From positions 1,674,001-1,738,000 of the forward strand of contig NZ_MVAD01000001.1 of assembly GCF_002007115.1 (NCBI RefSeq): DNA of 64,000 bases. The letters are read 5' to 3'. Under the pieces are notes generated by a model. It was not told the DNA's origin and ran no database searches. It saw only the letters and a program-made list of their open reading frames with translations. The stretch is from Massilia sp. KIM (lineage in GTDB: Bacteria; Pseudomonadota; Gammaproteobacteria; Burkholderiales; Burkholderiaceae_D). Shown here in pieces: positions 17,430 to 27,576 of this stretch (position 1 is the first letter of the stretch; each line of letters opens with the position of its first letter). The position numbers and the translations under genes are program-made.

Positions 17430-17554
17430 GTGTCTCTCCTGTGCGTTAGAACGGGCCAGGAAGCCATCTTGGCAGAAGAGCACGCCTTACGCGTTGCTTC
17501 CGATCATGAGCACAAGAGTGAACTTTTGCGAAGCGCGGCGGTCGTCAAGCAGGC

Positions 17555-18358
17555 TCAAAGTCCGGCCAGCCCGCGCAGGCGCGGAATTGCCCTCAAGGAA
17601 TTCTCCTGTACCGCCTCGCGCACGCTGTCCGGGGCCATGCCGCGCAATTCGGCCAGCACGGCGCCGATGCGCGGCAGCTCCTCCGGGCTGTTGCGGCCCG
17701 GATGGATCCAGTTCGGCGCGATGTCGGGCGCGTCGGTCTCGAGCACGATGGACTCGAGCGGCAGCTCGGCCGCCAGGCGCCGGATCTGGAGCGCGCGGGT
17801 AAAGGTCATGGCGCCGCCGAAGCCCAGGTGGAAACCCAGGTCGATGAAGGTCCGGGCCTGCTGGAAGCTGCCGTTGAAGGCATGGGCGATACCGCCCGCC
17901 GGACGGATCTGGCGCAGGTGCTTGAGCACCTGGTCCTGCGAGCGCCGCACGTGGGTCAACACAGGCAGGTCGAAGTCGCGCGCGATGCGCAGCTGTTCGC
18001 GAAAGAAGCGCTCCTGCTTTTCGCGCATGGCCGGCTCGCACAGCAGCGGGATGAAGAAGTCCAGGCCGATCTCGCCCACGCCCACGAAGCGCGGGTCGTC
18101 GAGCGCGGCCTCCACCGCCGCGCGCAAGGCCGCCAGGTCCTCGTCGCGCGCCTGGGGCACGAAGATCGGGTGGATGCCGAGCGCATAACAGGCGTTGGGC
18201 GCCTGGGCCGCGAGTTGGGCCACGGCCTCGAAATTGCCGCGGTCGACCGCCACCAGCACGATCATGCCCACCCCCGCCTCCCGGGCGCGGCGCGCGATCT
18301 CCACGCCCTCGCCCTGGAATTCGTGGGCGTCGAGGTGGCAGTGGGTGTCGATCCACAT
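17555..18358 (-). CDS. TatD-family metal-dependent hydrolase
   Basis: Protein of 267 aa with TatD-family landmarks: WIDTHCHLD at the N-terminus (first metal His pair), VGEIGLDFF (Glu ligand), the mid-protein HVRRSQ and AHAFNGS, and LETDAPD near the C-terminus. TatD enzymes are metal-dependent 3'-5' deoxyribonucleases or related hydrolases. The ATG at 18358 is preferred over an in-frame TTG at 18364 because it gives the canonical family start. The gene follows lolD by two bases and is probably the last gene of the lol operon. Confidence 0.9.
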   Translation of the reverse strand: MWIDTHCHLDAHEFQGEGVEIARRAREAGVGMIVLVAVDRGNFEAVAQLAAQAPNACYALGIHPIFVPQARDEDLAALRAAVEAALDDPRFVGVGEIGLDFFIPLLCEPAMREKQERFFREQLRIARDFDLPVLTHVRRSQDQVLKHLRQIRPAGGIAHAFNGSFQQARTFIDLGFHLGFGGAMTFTRALQIRRLAAELPLESIVLETDAPDIAPNWIHPGRNSPEELPRIGAVLAELRGMAPDSVREAVQENSLRAIPRLRGLAGL

Positions 18359-18360
18359 GT

Positions 18361-19080
18361 TCAAGCCTCCAGCGGCTGCAGGCCGTGCTCGGTCAGGCGC
18401 AGCACGCGGTCGCAGCGGCGCGCCAGTTCCATGTCGTGGGTGACGATCACGAAGGCGGTGCCGAGGGTGCGCGAGAGCTCCAGCATCAGGTCGAAGATGG
18501 CTTGCGCGGTCGAGTGATCGAGGTTGCCGGTCGGTTCGTCGGCCAGCACGCAGGCCGGCTGGGTCACCAGGGCCCGCGCCAGCGCCACCCGCTGGCGTTC
18601 GCCGCCGGACAGCTCGCCCGGACGGTGCACGACGCGCTTGCCCAGCTTGACCCGTTCCAGGATCGCCTGGGCCTTGGCCTGCGCGGCGTCGCGCTTCTCG
18701 CGCCGGATCAGGAGCGGCATGGTGACGTTGTCCAGGGCCGAGAATTCCGGCAGCAGGTGGTGGAACTGGTAGACGAAGCCGAGCGAGGTGTTGCGCAGCT
18801 CGCCCCGGCGCGCCTCGGACAGGGTGGCGAAATCCTCGCCCAGCAGGGTCACGCTGCCGGTGCTCGGCGTGTCCAGCCCGCCCAGCAGGTGCAAGAGCGT
18901 CGACTTGCCCGAGCCCGAGGCGCCGACGATGGCGACCCGCTCGCCGCGGTAGACGGCGAAGTCGATGTTGGCCAGCACCTGCACGGTGTAGTCGCCCTGC
19001 TTGAAGGTCTTGCCCAGGCCGCGGCAGGCCAGGACCGGTGCGCCCTCTGCCTTGTTCACCCCATTGTTCACCTCACTCAT
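18361..19080 (-). CDS. lolD: Lipoprotein-releasing ABC ATPase LolD
   Basis: ABC ATPase of 239 aa with Walker A GASGSGKS, signature LSGGERQR, Walker [12 protein letters not shown] and H-loop VTHD. The LolD hallmark is the DxPSxGxVxLLGEDF-type region and the '[17 protein letters not shown]' segment. It powers extraction of outer-membrane lipoproteins from the inner membrane and handover to LolA. It overlaps the upstream permease gene by 8 bp and is followed closely by tatD. The two permease genes before it presumably form the membrane part. Confidence 0.93.
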   Translation of the reverse strand: MSEVNNGVNKAEGAPVLACRGLGKTFKQGDYTVQVLANIDFAVYRGERVAIVGASGSGKSTLLHLLGGLDTPSTGSVTLLGEDFATLSEARRGELRNTSLGFVYQFHHLLPEFSALDNVTMPLLIRREKRDAAQAKAQAILERVKLGKRVVHRPGELSGGERQRVALARALVTQPACVLADEPTGNLDHSTAQAIFDLMLELSRTLGTAFVIVTHDMELARRCDRVLRLTEHGLQPLEA

Positions 19081-20335
19081 AGCGCAGCGCCTCCGCCGGT
19101 TTGACGCGCGCCGCCGAACGGCTCGGGTAGAGGGTGGCGGCGAAGGCCAGCAGGACCGAGACGACGCCGATGCGGGCCACGTCCGGCCAGCGCAGGTCGG
19201 ACGGAACGGTACTGATCAGGTAGATATCTTTCGACAAGAACTGCACTCCCAGCAGGTTTTCAATGAATGGAACGATGAGGTCGATGTTCAGGGCCACCAG
19301 CACGCCGAGCACCAGGCCGGCCGCCGTGCCCAGCAGGCCGATCACGGCGCCCTGGATCATGAAGATCTTCTGGATCGATCCGGGCGAGGCGCCGAGGGTG
19401 CGCAGGATGGCGATGTCGGCCTGCTTGTCGGTCACGGTCATCACCAGGCTCGAGACCAGGTTGAAGGCGGCCACCGCGATGATCAGGGTGAGGACGATGA
19501 ACATCATCTTCTTTTCGGTCTGGACGGCGGCGAACCAGTTGGCATTGAGCTTGGACCAGTCGCGCACCTCGCTGCCGGCCGGCAGCAGGGGCTCCAGTTC
19601 CTTGGCCACCAGCGGCGCCTCGCGCACGTCGGCAATGCGCAGGCGCAGCCCGGCGGGGGCGCTCAGGCGTTCCATGCGCTGCGCATCCTCGATGTGCACG
19701 AAAGACAGGCTGGCGTCGAATTCCGGATGGCCAGACTTGAAGATCCCGGCCACGGTGAAGGAGCGGGTGCGCGGCAGCATGCCGGCCGGGGTCATCTGGG
19801 CCTGGGCCAGGTACATGGTGACCCGGTCGCCGATGCCCACATTCATGGCGCGCGCCAGGCCGTCGCCCAGCACGATGTTGAAACGGCCCGGTTCCAGGGC
19901 CGCGAAACTGCCCTGCACCACCTGGCGCGCCACGTCCGACACTTTTTCTTCCTCGCCCGGCAGCACGCCGCGCACCGCCGAGGGACGCATCGCGCCGCCC
20001 TTCTGCAGCAGGCCCTGGGTCTCGACGAAAGGCGCGGCCCCGCGCACGGCCGGGTGGCGCATCGCCTGCTGCGCGGAAGCGCGCCAGTCGGGCATGCCGC
20101 CTTCCTGGAACACCTCGACGTGGGCCAGCACCGACAACATGCGGTCGGTGACGTCCTTCTGGAAGCCGTTCATCACCGACAGCACGATGATCAGGGCGGC
20201 CACGCCGAGGGCGATGCCGGTCACCGAGATCAGCGAGATGAAGGAGATGAAACTGTCGCGGCCGCTACGCTTGCCGGCGCGCGTGTAGCGCAGGCCGACC
20301 AGCCATTCGTAGGGCAATGCCTGGATGATGCTCAT
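19073..20335 (-). CDS. LolC/LolE-family lipoprotein-releasing permease (second copy)
   Basis: Permease of 420 aa: an N-terminal cytoplasmic start with [19 protein letters not shown], one transmembrane helix (about 30-55), a large periplasmic MacB-like domain (about 60-270) and three C-terminal helices, ending PAEALRYE. It is co-oriented and nearly contiguous with a paralogue upstream and overlaps lolD by 8 bp. With LolD it should form the LolCDE-type complex. Whether this copy plays the LolC or the LolE role cannot be decided by eye. Confidence 0.9.
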   Translation of the reverse strand: MSIIQALPYEWLVGLRYTRAGKRSGRDSFISFISLISVTGIALGVAALIIVLSVMNGFQKDVTDRMLSVLAHVEVFQEGGMPDWRASAQQAMRHPAVRGAAPFVETQGLLQKGGAMRPSAVRGVLPGEEEKVSDVARQVVQGSFAALEPGRFNIVLGDGLARAMNVGIGDRVTMYLAQAQMTPAGMLPRTRSFTVAGIFKSGHPEFDASLSFVHIEDAQRMERLSAPAGLRLRIADVREAPLVAKELEPLLPAGSEVRDWSKLNANWFAAVQTEKKMMFIVLTLIIAVAAFNLVSSLVMTVTDKQADIAILRTLGASPGSIQKIFMIQGAVIGLLGTAAGLVLGVLVALNIDLIVPFIENLLGVQFLSKDIYLISTVPSDLRWPDVARIGVVSVLLAFAATLYPSRSAARVKPAEALRYE

Positions 20336-20386
20336 GTACTTTGCGGTTTTCCTTGGGTGTGGTGGACGGGTCGATCCGGGCCGCGC

Positions 20387-21658
20387 TCATTCATAGCGCA
20401 GGGCCTCGGCCGGCTTGACGCGCGAGGCCGACCAGCTAGGGTAGAGGGTGGCCAGGAAGGACAGCAGCACCGCCACGCCGCCGATCCAGCCGACGTCGGC
20501 CCAGTGCAGGTCGGAGGGAATCTCGTCGATCAGGTAGACCTCCTGCGACAGGAAGTGCACCCCGAACAGGCGCTCGATCAGCGGCACGATGACGTCGACG
20601 TTGAGCGCCACCGCGACCCCGGCGCCCACGCCCAGCAGCGCGCCCAGCAGGCCCACCAGGGTGCCCTGGACCATGAAGATCTTCATGATCGACAGGGGCG
20701 AGGCCCCCAGGGTGCGCAGGATAGCGATGTCGGCCTGCTTGTCGCGCACCGTCATGACCAGGGTCGAGACCAGGTTGAAGGCGGCGACCGCGACGATCAT
20801 GGTCAGGATGATGAACATCATGCGCTTCTGCGACTGCACGGCGGCGAACCAGATCGCGTTGACCTTGGTCCAGTCCCGCAAAATCAGTTCGCCCGACATG
20901 TCGCGCCGGAGCTCCTCGGCCACGCGCGGGGCGGCGTGCAGGTCGGCCAGGCGCAGGCGCAGGCCGTTGGGCGCGTCCACGCCCAGCGCGCTCTCGGCGT
21001 CGGCCAGGTGCAGGAAGCCGAGCGAGGAATCGAATTCGAAATGGCCGGCCTCGAAGATGCCGGCCACCGTCAGCGCGCGGCCGCGCGGCGCGGCCTGGGG
21101 CGTCTCGCCCGGCAGGCCGTTCGAGGCCAGCAGCATGGTGAGGCGGTCGCCGACCTTGACGTCGAGGGCGCGCGCCAGCGCGCTGCCGATGATCACGTTG
21201 GAGGACCCCGGCTGCAGGGCCTCGAAGCTGCCGGCCTTCGTCTGGCGCGTCACGTCCGCCACCTTGGCCTCGTCGGCCGGCAGGACCCCGCGCAGCAGGG
21301 CCGGCTTCATCACCTCGCCCGACAGCAGCATGGCCTGGGCGTCGACGAAAGGCGCGGCGGCGCGCACCTCGGGGTGGCGCAGGGCTTCCTGGCGCGCGCC
21401 TTCCCAGCCGCGCATGGCGCCGCGGGCGTCGTAGACCTCGACGTGGGAGAGCACCGAGAGCATGCGGTTGGTGACTTCCCTGGTGAAGCCGTTCATGACC
21501 GACAGGACCACGATCAGGGCGGCGACCCCGAGGGCGATGCCGGCCACCGAGGCCAGCGAGATGAACGAAATGAAGCGGTTGCGCCCGCTGCGCTTGCCTG
21601 CCCGCGTGTAGCGCAGGCCGATCTGCCATTCGTAGGGAAAGGTGTGGGTGGTGCTCAT
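20387..21658 (-). CDS. lolC: LolC/LolE-family lipoprotein-releasing permease (first copy)
   Basis: Permease of 423 aa, collinear with the next gene: [19 protein letters not shown] at the start, the same transmembrane/periplasmic/three-helix layout, and the identical tail PAEALRYE. The internal segment MKIFMVQG and neighbouring helices are also shared. It is the first gene of a lolC-lolC/E-lolD-tatD operon. Its upstream region is divergent with the rpfE-like gene and contains minus-strand TTGTTA and TTTTAA 17 bp apart, a plausible promoter. The lolC symbol is used by position only. Confidence 0.88.
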   Translation of the reverse strand: MSTTHTFPYEWQIGLRYTRAGKRSGRNRFISFISLASVAGIALGVAALIVVLSVMNGFTREVTNRMLSVLSHVEVYDARGAMRGWEGARQEALRHPEVRAAAPFVDAQAMLLSGEVMKPALLRGVLPADEAKVADVTRQTKAGSFEALQPGSSNVIIGSALARALDVKVGDRLTMLLASNGLPGETPQAAPRGRALTVAGIFEAGHFEFDSSLGFLHLADAESALGVDAPNGLRLRLADLHAAPRVAEELRRDMSGELILRDWTKVNAIWFAAVQSQKRMMFIILTMIVAVAAFNLVSTLVMTVRDKQADIAILRTLGASPLSIMKIFMVQGTLVGLLGALLGVGAGVAVALNVDVIVPLIERLFGVHFLSQEVYLIDEIPSDLHWADVGWIGGVAVLLSFLATLYPSWSASRVKPAEALRYE

Positions 21659-21837
21659 GTAATCCGGTTCGGGTCCGCCAAGCTCGCAGTTTGCCAGACA
21701 AACCCCTACCCTGGCATGAATTGTTAAAATCGACAGCTTGACATTGTAACAAGGATAGAGCGCAGGGCTCGCGCCTGACCCGCCGAAAAGCGGGCCGCCG
21801 GTTCTCCTCCGGCCCCGGTTTGCCCTAAAATAGCGGG

Positions 21838-22857
21838 ATGGCCCATCTCACGCTCGTCCTGCCTTACGCACTGCCGCTCCCCGAATTCGCCCCCGACCTG
21901 GCGCGCGCCCTGAACACCCCGGCGCTGGCCGCCCTGCTCTCGCGCACGTCCAGCCACGCCCAGCACCGGACCGGCGAGGCCGTGCACGCCCTGCCGCACG
22001 AGACCTGGCTGGCGCGCAGCCTCGGCCTGGAGCGCGAGGGCCGGCCCGCCTTCGCCGCGGCCGCCATGCGCGGCCTGGGCCTCGACCCCGGCGAGGGCAA
22101 CTGGTTCATCGTCAACCCGGCCCATATCCAGATCGCGCGCAGCCACCTGATGATGGCCGACCTGCGCCAGCTGGCCTTGAGCGAGGACGAGGGCCGCGCC
22201 CTGTTCGAGGCCGCGCGTCCCCTGTGCGAGGAAGCCGGCCACCGGCTGGCCTATGGCGACGCCGGCACCTGGTTCCTGCGCGCTGACGCCTGGACCGGCC
22301 TCGACCTGGCGACCCCGGACACCGTGGTCGGCATGGACCTGACCGATTTCATGCCCAAGGGCGACAAGGCCCTGCCCTACCGCCGCCTGCAGAACGAGAT
22401 CCAGATGCTGTGGTACGCCCATCCGGTGAACGCCGCGCGCGAAGCGCGCCGCCTGCCGCCGGTGAACGCGTTCTGGCTGTGGGGCGCGGCCGACACCAAC
22501 GCCGGCCGCCACAGCGCCATGCTGACCCACGCCGTGCCCGGCTGGCTGGCCGCGCTCGGCGGGCGCCGCCTCGACACCCTCGCCGGCCTCGACGCCGTGC
22601 TCGGGCAGGACGCCATGCTGGTGGCCGGCGACCTGGCCGAAGCGGCCATCGCCGCCGACTGGGGCAGCTGGGTGATGGGCATGCAGCGCTTCGAGGAGCA
22701 GCTGTTCGCGCCCCTGCTGGCGACCCTCAAGGATGGCCGCCTGAAGCGGCTGCGGCTGGTCCTGAGCAGCCGCGAAGCCCTGCTCGACCTGAGCACCACT
22801 GGCCTGGCCCAGCGCAAGTTCTGGAACCGTCCGACTCTCGCACGACTGTCCGCATGA
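21838..22857 (+). CDS. RpfE-type regulatory/phosphatase-like protein
   Basis: Protein of 339 aa of the family annotated as RpfE-type regulatory protein (phosphoglycerate-mutase-like), conserved next to recJ in beta- and gammaproteobacteria including the Xanthomonas rpf cluster. Visible features are LTLVLPYALPLP at the start, GEGNWFIVNPAHIQIAR, and NAFWLWGAADT in the second half. The biochemical role is not established. It ends in an ATGA overlap with recJ, so the two are translationally coupled. Confidence 0.75.
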   Translation: MAHLTLVLPYALPLPEFAPDLARALNTPALAALLSRTSSHAQHRTGEAVHALPHETWLARSLGLEREGRPAFAAAAMRGLGLDPGEGNWFIVNPAHIQIARSHLMMADLRQLALSEDEGRALFEAARPLCEEAGHRLAYGDAGTWFLRADAWTGLDLATPDTVVGMDLTDFMPKGDKALPYRRLQNEIQMLWYAHPVNAAREARRLPPVNAFWLWGAADTNAGRHSAMLTHAVPGWLAALGGRRLDTLAGLDAVLGQDAMLVAGDLAEAAIAADWGSWVMGMQRFEEQLFAPLLATLKDGRLKRLRLVLSSREALLDLSTTGLAQRKFWNRPTLARLSA

Positions 22858-24551
22858 AGACCCGCATCGCCACCCGTCCCTGCTCCTGGCGCACCTCCGA
22901 GATGCTGCGCCAGTCCGGCGTGCACCCGGTGCTGGCGCGCATCTACGCCGCGCGCGGCCTGGAAGACGCACGCGAACTGGCCAGCGAGCTGGCCGCGCTC
23001 TCGCCGCCCGGCGGCCTGAAGCACATCGACGCCGCCGCCCTGTTCCTGGCCGACGCCATCCAGGCGCGCCGTCGCATGACCATCGTCGCCGACTACGACT
23101 GCGACGGCGCCACCGCCTGCGCGACCGCGCTGCGCGGGCTGCGCGCCATGGGCGCCGAGGTCGACTACATCGTCCCCAACCGCTTCGAGTACGGCTATGG
23201 CCTGACACCCGAGATCGTGGCCCTGACCGCGCGCGAGAAGTCGCCCGAGGTCATCATCACGGTCGACAACGGCATCGCCAGCATCGAAGGCGTGGAGGAA
23301 GCCAACCGGCGCGGCATCGACGTGGTCGTCACCGACCACCACCTGCCGGGCGACGCCCTGCCGCGTGCGCGCGTGATCGTCAACCCGAACCAGCCGGAGT
23401 GCGGCTTCCCCAGCAAGCACCTGGCCGGCGTCGGCGTGGTGTTCTACGTGCTGCTGGCCCTTCGCGCCGAACTGCGCCGGCGCGGCGTGTTCGACGCCCA
23501 GACCCAGCCCAAGCTCGACAGCCTGCTCGACCTGGTGGCCCTGGGCACCGTGGCCGACGTGGTCAAGCTCGACGCCAACAACCGCATCCTGGTGGCGCAG
23601 GGCATCCGCCGCATGCGCGCCGGCCGCATGCACGCCGGCGTCGCCGCCCTGTTCCGGGTGGCGGGCCGCGAAGCGCGCTGCGCCTCACCCTTCGACCTCG
23701 GTTTCGCCCTCGGCCCGCGCCTGAACGCCGCCGGGCGACTGGAAGACATGTCGCTCGGCATCGAGTGCCTGGTGACGGACGATCCGGGCCGCGCCTGGGC
23801 CATCGCCCAGCAGCTCAACGAGATCAACCTCAAGCGCCGCGAGATCGAGGCCGAGATGCAGGACACCGCCCTGCTGCACCTGGACAGCTTCCAGCCGGCC
23901 GACGCCAGCACCATCGCGGTGTTCGACGAAGGCTGGCACCAGGGCGTGATCGGCATCGTCGCCTCGCGCCTGAAGGAAAAATTCTACCGCCCGACCATCA
24001 CCTTCGCCCCGGCCGGGGACGGCTGGATCAAGGGTTCCGGACGCTCGATCCCGGGCTTTCACCTGCGCGACGCCCTCGACCTGGTGTCCAAGCGCGTGCC
24101 CGGCCTGATCGACAAGTTCGGCGGCCACGCGATGGCGGCCGGCCTGTCGATCCGCGGCGAGTCCTTCGACGCCTTCTCGCAGGCCTTCGAGGCGGTGGGC
24201 CGCGCCTGGCTCACCGAGGCCCAGCTGGAACGCATCGTCGAGACCGACGGCCCGCTCGAGGACGAGTATTACTCGACCCAGTTCATCGAGCTGTGCGACG
24301 GCCAGGTCTGGGGCCAGGGCTTCGCGCCGCCGGTGTTCTGCGACGAGTTCCGCGTGGTCAGCCAGCGGGTGCTGAAGGAGCGCCACCTCAAGCTGCTGCT
24401 GGAGCGTAACGGCCGGCGCTACGACGCGATCTGGTTCGGCCACAACGAGGCCTTGCCGGAGCGCGCCCGGGTCGCTTTCCGCCTCGACGCCAACGAATAC
24501 AACGGCGTCACCAAGGTCCAGCTGCTGGTCGAACACGCCGAGCCGGCCTAG
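22854..24551 (+). CDS. recJ: Single-stranded-DNA exonuclease RecJ
   Basis: Protein of 565 aa, the normal RecJ length. The DHH catalytic core shows ADYDCDGATA, ITVDNGIAS and VTDHHLPGD, followed by DHHA1-type GFALGPRLNAAGR and KGSGRSIPGFHLRDAL with FGGHAMAAG. A C-terminal OB fold (VWGQGFAPPVF onward) completes it. RecJ is the 5'-3' exonuclease of recombination and mismatch repair. The start at 22854 overlaps the preceding stop as ATGA; longer in-frame extensions would overlap the rpfE-like gene heavily and are not credible. Confidence 0.96.
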   Translation: MKTRIATRPCSWRTSEMLRQSGVHPVLARIYAARGLEDARELASELAALSPPGGLKHIDAAALFLADAIQARRRMTIVADYDCDGATACATALRGLRAMGAEVDYIVPNRFEYGYGLTPEIVALTAREKSPEVIITVDNGIASIEGVEEANRRGIDVVVTDHHLPGDALPRARVIVNPNQPECGFPSKHLAGVGVVFYVLLALRAELRRRGVFDAQTQPKLDSLLDLVALGTVADVVKLDANNRILVAQGIRRMRAGRMHAGVAALFRVAGREARCASPFDLGFALGPRLNAAGRLEDMSLGIECLVTDDPGRAWAIAQQLNEINLKRREIEAEMQDTALLHLDSFQPADASTIAVFDEGWHQGVIGIVASRLKEKFYRPTITFAPAGDGWIKGSGRSIPGFHLRDALDLVSKRVPGLIDKFGGHAMAAGLSIRGESFDAFSQAFEAVGRAWLTEAQLERIVETDGPLEDEYYSTQFIELCDGQVWGQGFAPPVFCDEFRVVSQRVLKERHLKLLLERNGRRYDAIWFGHNEALPERARVAFRLDANEYNGVTKVQLLVEHAEPA

Positions 24552-24641
24552 CGCAGACTCCCGGGCGTCCCGGCCTGGCGGGCGACGCCGGCGCCGGCGG
24601 GCGGCTATGATGCGCCCGCCAATCCCCTTTCATGGAAGAGC

Positions 24642-25748
24642 ATGTTTTCGATCGTCCTGAACATCTTCGGCACGCTGATGCACCTGTACGTGACGGCGCG
24701 CCTGTACCGCATCGACGCCATCCGCCGCCACGTTCCGGCGCGCGCCTGGACGCTGGGCGCGCTCGCCCTGTGGCTGGTCTACCTGGGCGGCGTCCACCTG
24801 GGCGACGAGGCGCTCGACTGGCGCTGGTGGCCCGGCCAGTTCGCCATGAGCTGGATCGGCTTCCTGTTCATCATGTCGGTCTGCCTGCTGGCCGCCGACC
24901 TGGTGACCGGCTTCGGCTTCTGGTGGAAGGCGCACAACCGTAAGGTGACGGCGGGCGCCGCCCTCCTCGGGGTCCTGGTGAGCGGCTTCGCGGTCTACCA
25001 GGCGATGCGCACGCCGGTGGTGGTCGAGCACGAGATCGTCCTGCCCGGCCTGCCGCCGGCCCTGGACGGCACGGTGCTGGCTGCCGCCAGTGACCTGCAC
25101 CTGGGTGCCCAGCGCCGCGCGCCCTGGATGAAGGACGTGGTGGAGACCATCAACGGCCTGCAGCCGGCCGCCGTGCTGCTGCTGGGCGACCAGGTCGAGG
25201 ACGAGCCGACCGCCGATCCGGCCCTGCCGGGCGTGCTGCGCGGACTGCGCGCGCCTCGGGGCGTGTGGGCGGTCACCGGCAACCACGAGTTCTACGGCGA
25301 CGCCGCCGGCACCATCGCCGAGTTCGAGCAAGGCGGGGTGCGCTGGCTGCGCGACGCGAAGATCGAACTGCTGCCGGGCCTGCACCTGGCGGGCATCGAC
25401 GATATCGGCAGCCGGCTGCGCGGCGGCGGCACGGTGCTGCAGGGCCTGGACGCGCTGTATCCCGCGCCGGCGCAGGGCGCGACCATCCTGATGGCCCACA
25501 TCCCGGCCGCGCCGGTGATCGAACGCGCGCGCGAGCTGGGCATCGGCCTGCTCCTGTCCGGGCATACCCACGGGGGCCAGATCTGGCCTTTCAACTACGC
25601 GGTGGCGCGCCGCTTCCCGCACGTGGCGGGCGCCTATCGCGCCGGGGAGCTGCAGGGCATCGTGACGCGCGGCGCCGGCAGCTGGGGGCCGCGCATGCGC
25701 CTGTGGAAACCGGGTGAGATCCTGAAAATCACCCTTCGCGCTCCCTGA
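24642..25748 (+). CDS. Membrane-anchored metallophosphoesterase (YaeI-like)
   Basis: Protein of 368 aa. Four N-terminal transmembrane segments (about 1-120) are followed by a calcineurin-type phosphoesterase domain with the full metal set: ASDLHLG, LLGDQVED, TGNHEFYG, MAHIP and SGHTHGGQ. The layout matches YaeI/YkuE-type enzymes, some of which are lipid-related phosphodiesterases acting near the membrane. GGAAGAG lies just before the ATG. The gene stands alone after recJ, and its substrate is unknown. Confidence 0.88.
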   Translation: MFSIVLNIFGTLMHLYVTARLYRIDAIRRHVPARAWTLGALALWLVYLGGVHLGDEALDWRWWPGQFAMSWIGFLFIMSVCLLAADLVTGFGFWWKAHNRKVTAGAALLGVLVSGFAVYQAMRTPVVVEHEIVLPGLPPALDGTVLAAASDLHLGAQRRAPWMKDVVETINGLQPAAVLLLGDQVEDEPTADPALPGVLRGLRAPRGVWAVTGNHEFYGDAAGTIAEFEQGGVRWLRDAKIELLPGLHLAGIDDIGSRLRGGGTVLQGLDALYPAPAQGATILMAHIPAAPVIERARELGIGLLLSGHTHGGQIWPFNYAVARRFPHVAGAYRAGELQGIVTRGAGSWGPRMRLWKPGEILKITLRAP

Positions 25749-25819
25749 GCGGTTCATGCACGCTGGCTGAACCACAATTATGTATCGCATGCAACGTTAG
25801 TTGTTTCGTTGCAACCAAA

Positions 25820-27559
25820 ATGTGTAAGTACGCGGGTAAGCTGTGCGAATACTCACACATTTCCACACCAGCGATGCGCAAACTCGACAGTGGGCTGCGG
25901 CTCTTCGGCCTGATCATGGCCATCATCGTCATCTGCCTTGGTACCCTGCCCTTCGTCAGCAGCCACCAGGCGACCGAGACCCTGGACCTGGTCAAGGAGG
26001 TGGCGGCGCGCGAGCGCGCCTATAACAGCGTGATGGCCTCGCTGGTGGCGGCCGAAAATGGGGAACGCGGCTACCTGCTCGGCAACCCGTCCGCGCTGGC
26101 CGCCTACCAGGCCAACGCGGCCCGGATCCCGGCCGCCCTCGCGGAACTCGCGCGCGGCGCGGAATCCGAACGCGAACGGCAACTCATCGCAAGGATCGCG
26201 GCACTCGGCACGGCCAGGCTGGACGCGATGGCGGCCACCATCGCCCGGCACCGGGACGGCCGCGCCGCGCCGATGGCCGATGGCCAGACGGCGGTCGACG
26301 AGCGCGAGCTCGACGAGCTCCAGGGCCTGCTCGCGCTCCAGGCGCAGCACCTGGCGGATCGGCGCAACGGCTTGCGCGAGGCGCTTGCCGTCTCGCTCAA
26401 GTACAACACCGCCCTTGGCGTCGGCGCCTCGCTGGCCACCCTGGTCGTGCTGGTGGCGGCCGTCTACATCGGCGCCAGCAGCCTGCGCGAGCGCTCGGAG
26501 GCGGCGCGCCAGGCGGGCCTGCTGGCCCGCGCGAACGCGGAACATGCGGCCCAGGCCTCGCTGCGGGCCGACCGCAGCGCCGCCACGGCCCGCATGCTGC
26601 AAGCCCTGGACAGCAGCAAGGGAACCGCCGAGCTGGAGCATGTGCTGCCGGGCTTCCTGCAGCAGTTGTTGCCGGCCAGCTCGGGAGGAATCTACCTGTA
26701 CCGCCATGGCCACCAGCTGCTGGACTTGAAAGCCGCCTGGGGCGCCGCTGCGCGGCCACCCGCCGCGGTCTGCCCGGAAGACTGCTGGGGTCTACGGCTC
26801 GGCAAGCCCCACATGGCCGCCGAGGCTTGCGGGCTGTGCTGCTGCCACGGGGACGGGGCGGCAACGGACCAGCCATGCCTTCCCATGATCTCCCAGGGCG
26901 AAGTGCTGGGCTTGATGGTGGTGAGCGGCGAGGCGGCCCGGTCGCCGGAGCTGGTCGCGCCGCTTGCCGAGCAGCTCGGCCTGGCGATCAACAACGTGAT
27001 CCTGCGCGCCACCTTGCACCGCCAGTCGATCGTCGACCCTCTTACCGGCCTGTACAACCGGCGCCACCTCGATGAGGCGCTGCAGCGCGAACTGTCGCGC
27101 TCCGAGCGCGAGAGCGCACTCGTCATGATCGATCTGGACCATTTCAAGCTGGTCAACGATACCTACGGCCACGAAGGCGGCGACCTGGTGCTGCAGGAGG
27201 CGGCCAGGATGGTGTCGGCGCGCGTGCGCGCCAATGATCTGGTGTGCCGCCATGGTGGCGAGGAGCTGGTGATCCTGATGCCCGATTGCGGCGCCGACGC
27301 GGCCCTGCGCTGCGCCGAGCAACTCCGCCAGTCGCTGACCGAACTCGTCATCCCGTGCGGGGCCCGTTCCATCACCGGCCTGTCGGCCTCCTTCGGCGTC
27401 GCCGCCTGGCCGGCGCACGGAAGGAACGGCGCCGAGCTGCTGGCAGCGGCGGACCGCGCTCTGTACGCGGCCAAGAGCGCGGGGCGCAACAGGGTGGTGC
27501 GGGCCGAGCCTCTGGACGAGAAGGTGGTCGCCCTGCACGGGTGGGTCCGGTCCGCCTGA
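25820..27559 (+). CDS. CHASE3-GAF-GGDEF diguanylate cyclase
   Basis: Protein of 579 aa. A transmembrane helix (about 27-50), a CHASE3-type sensor (ERAYNSVM and AENGERGYLLG), a second helix (about 198-218), a short coiled coil, a GAF domain (about 265-400), then a GGDEF domain (about 405-560). The domain has DPLTGLYNRRHL and active-site GGEEL, so it should make cyclic di-GMP. The GAF domain contains clustered Cys at 318, 322, 337, 340, 341 and 342. The start is uncertain: neither ATG 25820 nor ATG 25874 has a clear ribosome site. Confidence 0.88.
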   Translation: MCKYAGKLCEYSHISTPAMRKLDSGLRLFGLIMAIIVICLGTLPFVSSHQATETLDLVKEVAARERAYNSVMASLVAAENGERGYLLGNPSALAAYQANAARIPAALAELARGAESERERQLIARIAALGTARLDAMAATIARHRDGRAAPMADGQTAVDERELDELQGLLALQAQHLADRRNGLREALAVSLKYNTALGVGASLATLVVLVAAVYIGASSLRERSEAARQAGLLARANAEHAAQASLRADRSAATARMLQALDSSKGTAELEHVLPGFLQQLLPASSGGIYLYRHGHQLLDLKAAWGAAARPPAAVCPEDCWGLRLGKPHMAAEACGLCCCHGDGAATDQPCLPMISQGEVLGLMVVSGEAARSPELVAPLAEQLGLAINNVILRATLHRQSIVDPLTGLYNRRHLDEALQRELSRSERESALVMIDLDHFKLVNDTYGHEGGDLVLQEAARMVSARVRANDLVCRHGGEELVILMPDCGADAALRCAEQLRQSLTELVIPCGARSITGLSASFGVAAWPAHGRNGAELLAAADRALYAAKSAGRNRVVRAEPLDEKVVALHGWVRSA

Positions 27560-27576
27560 GCCGGTGCGGCGCGCGC

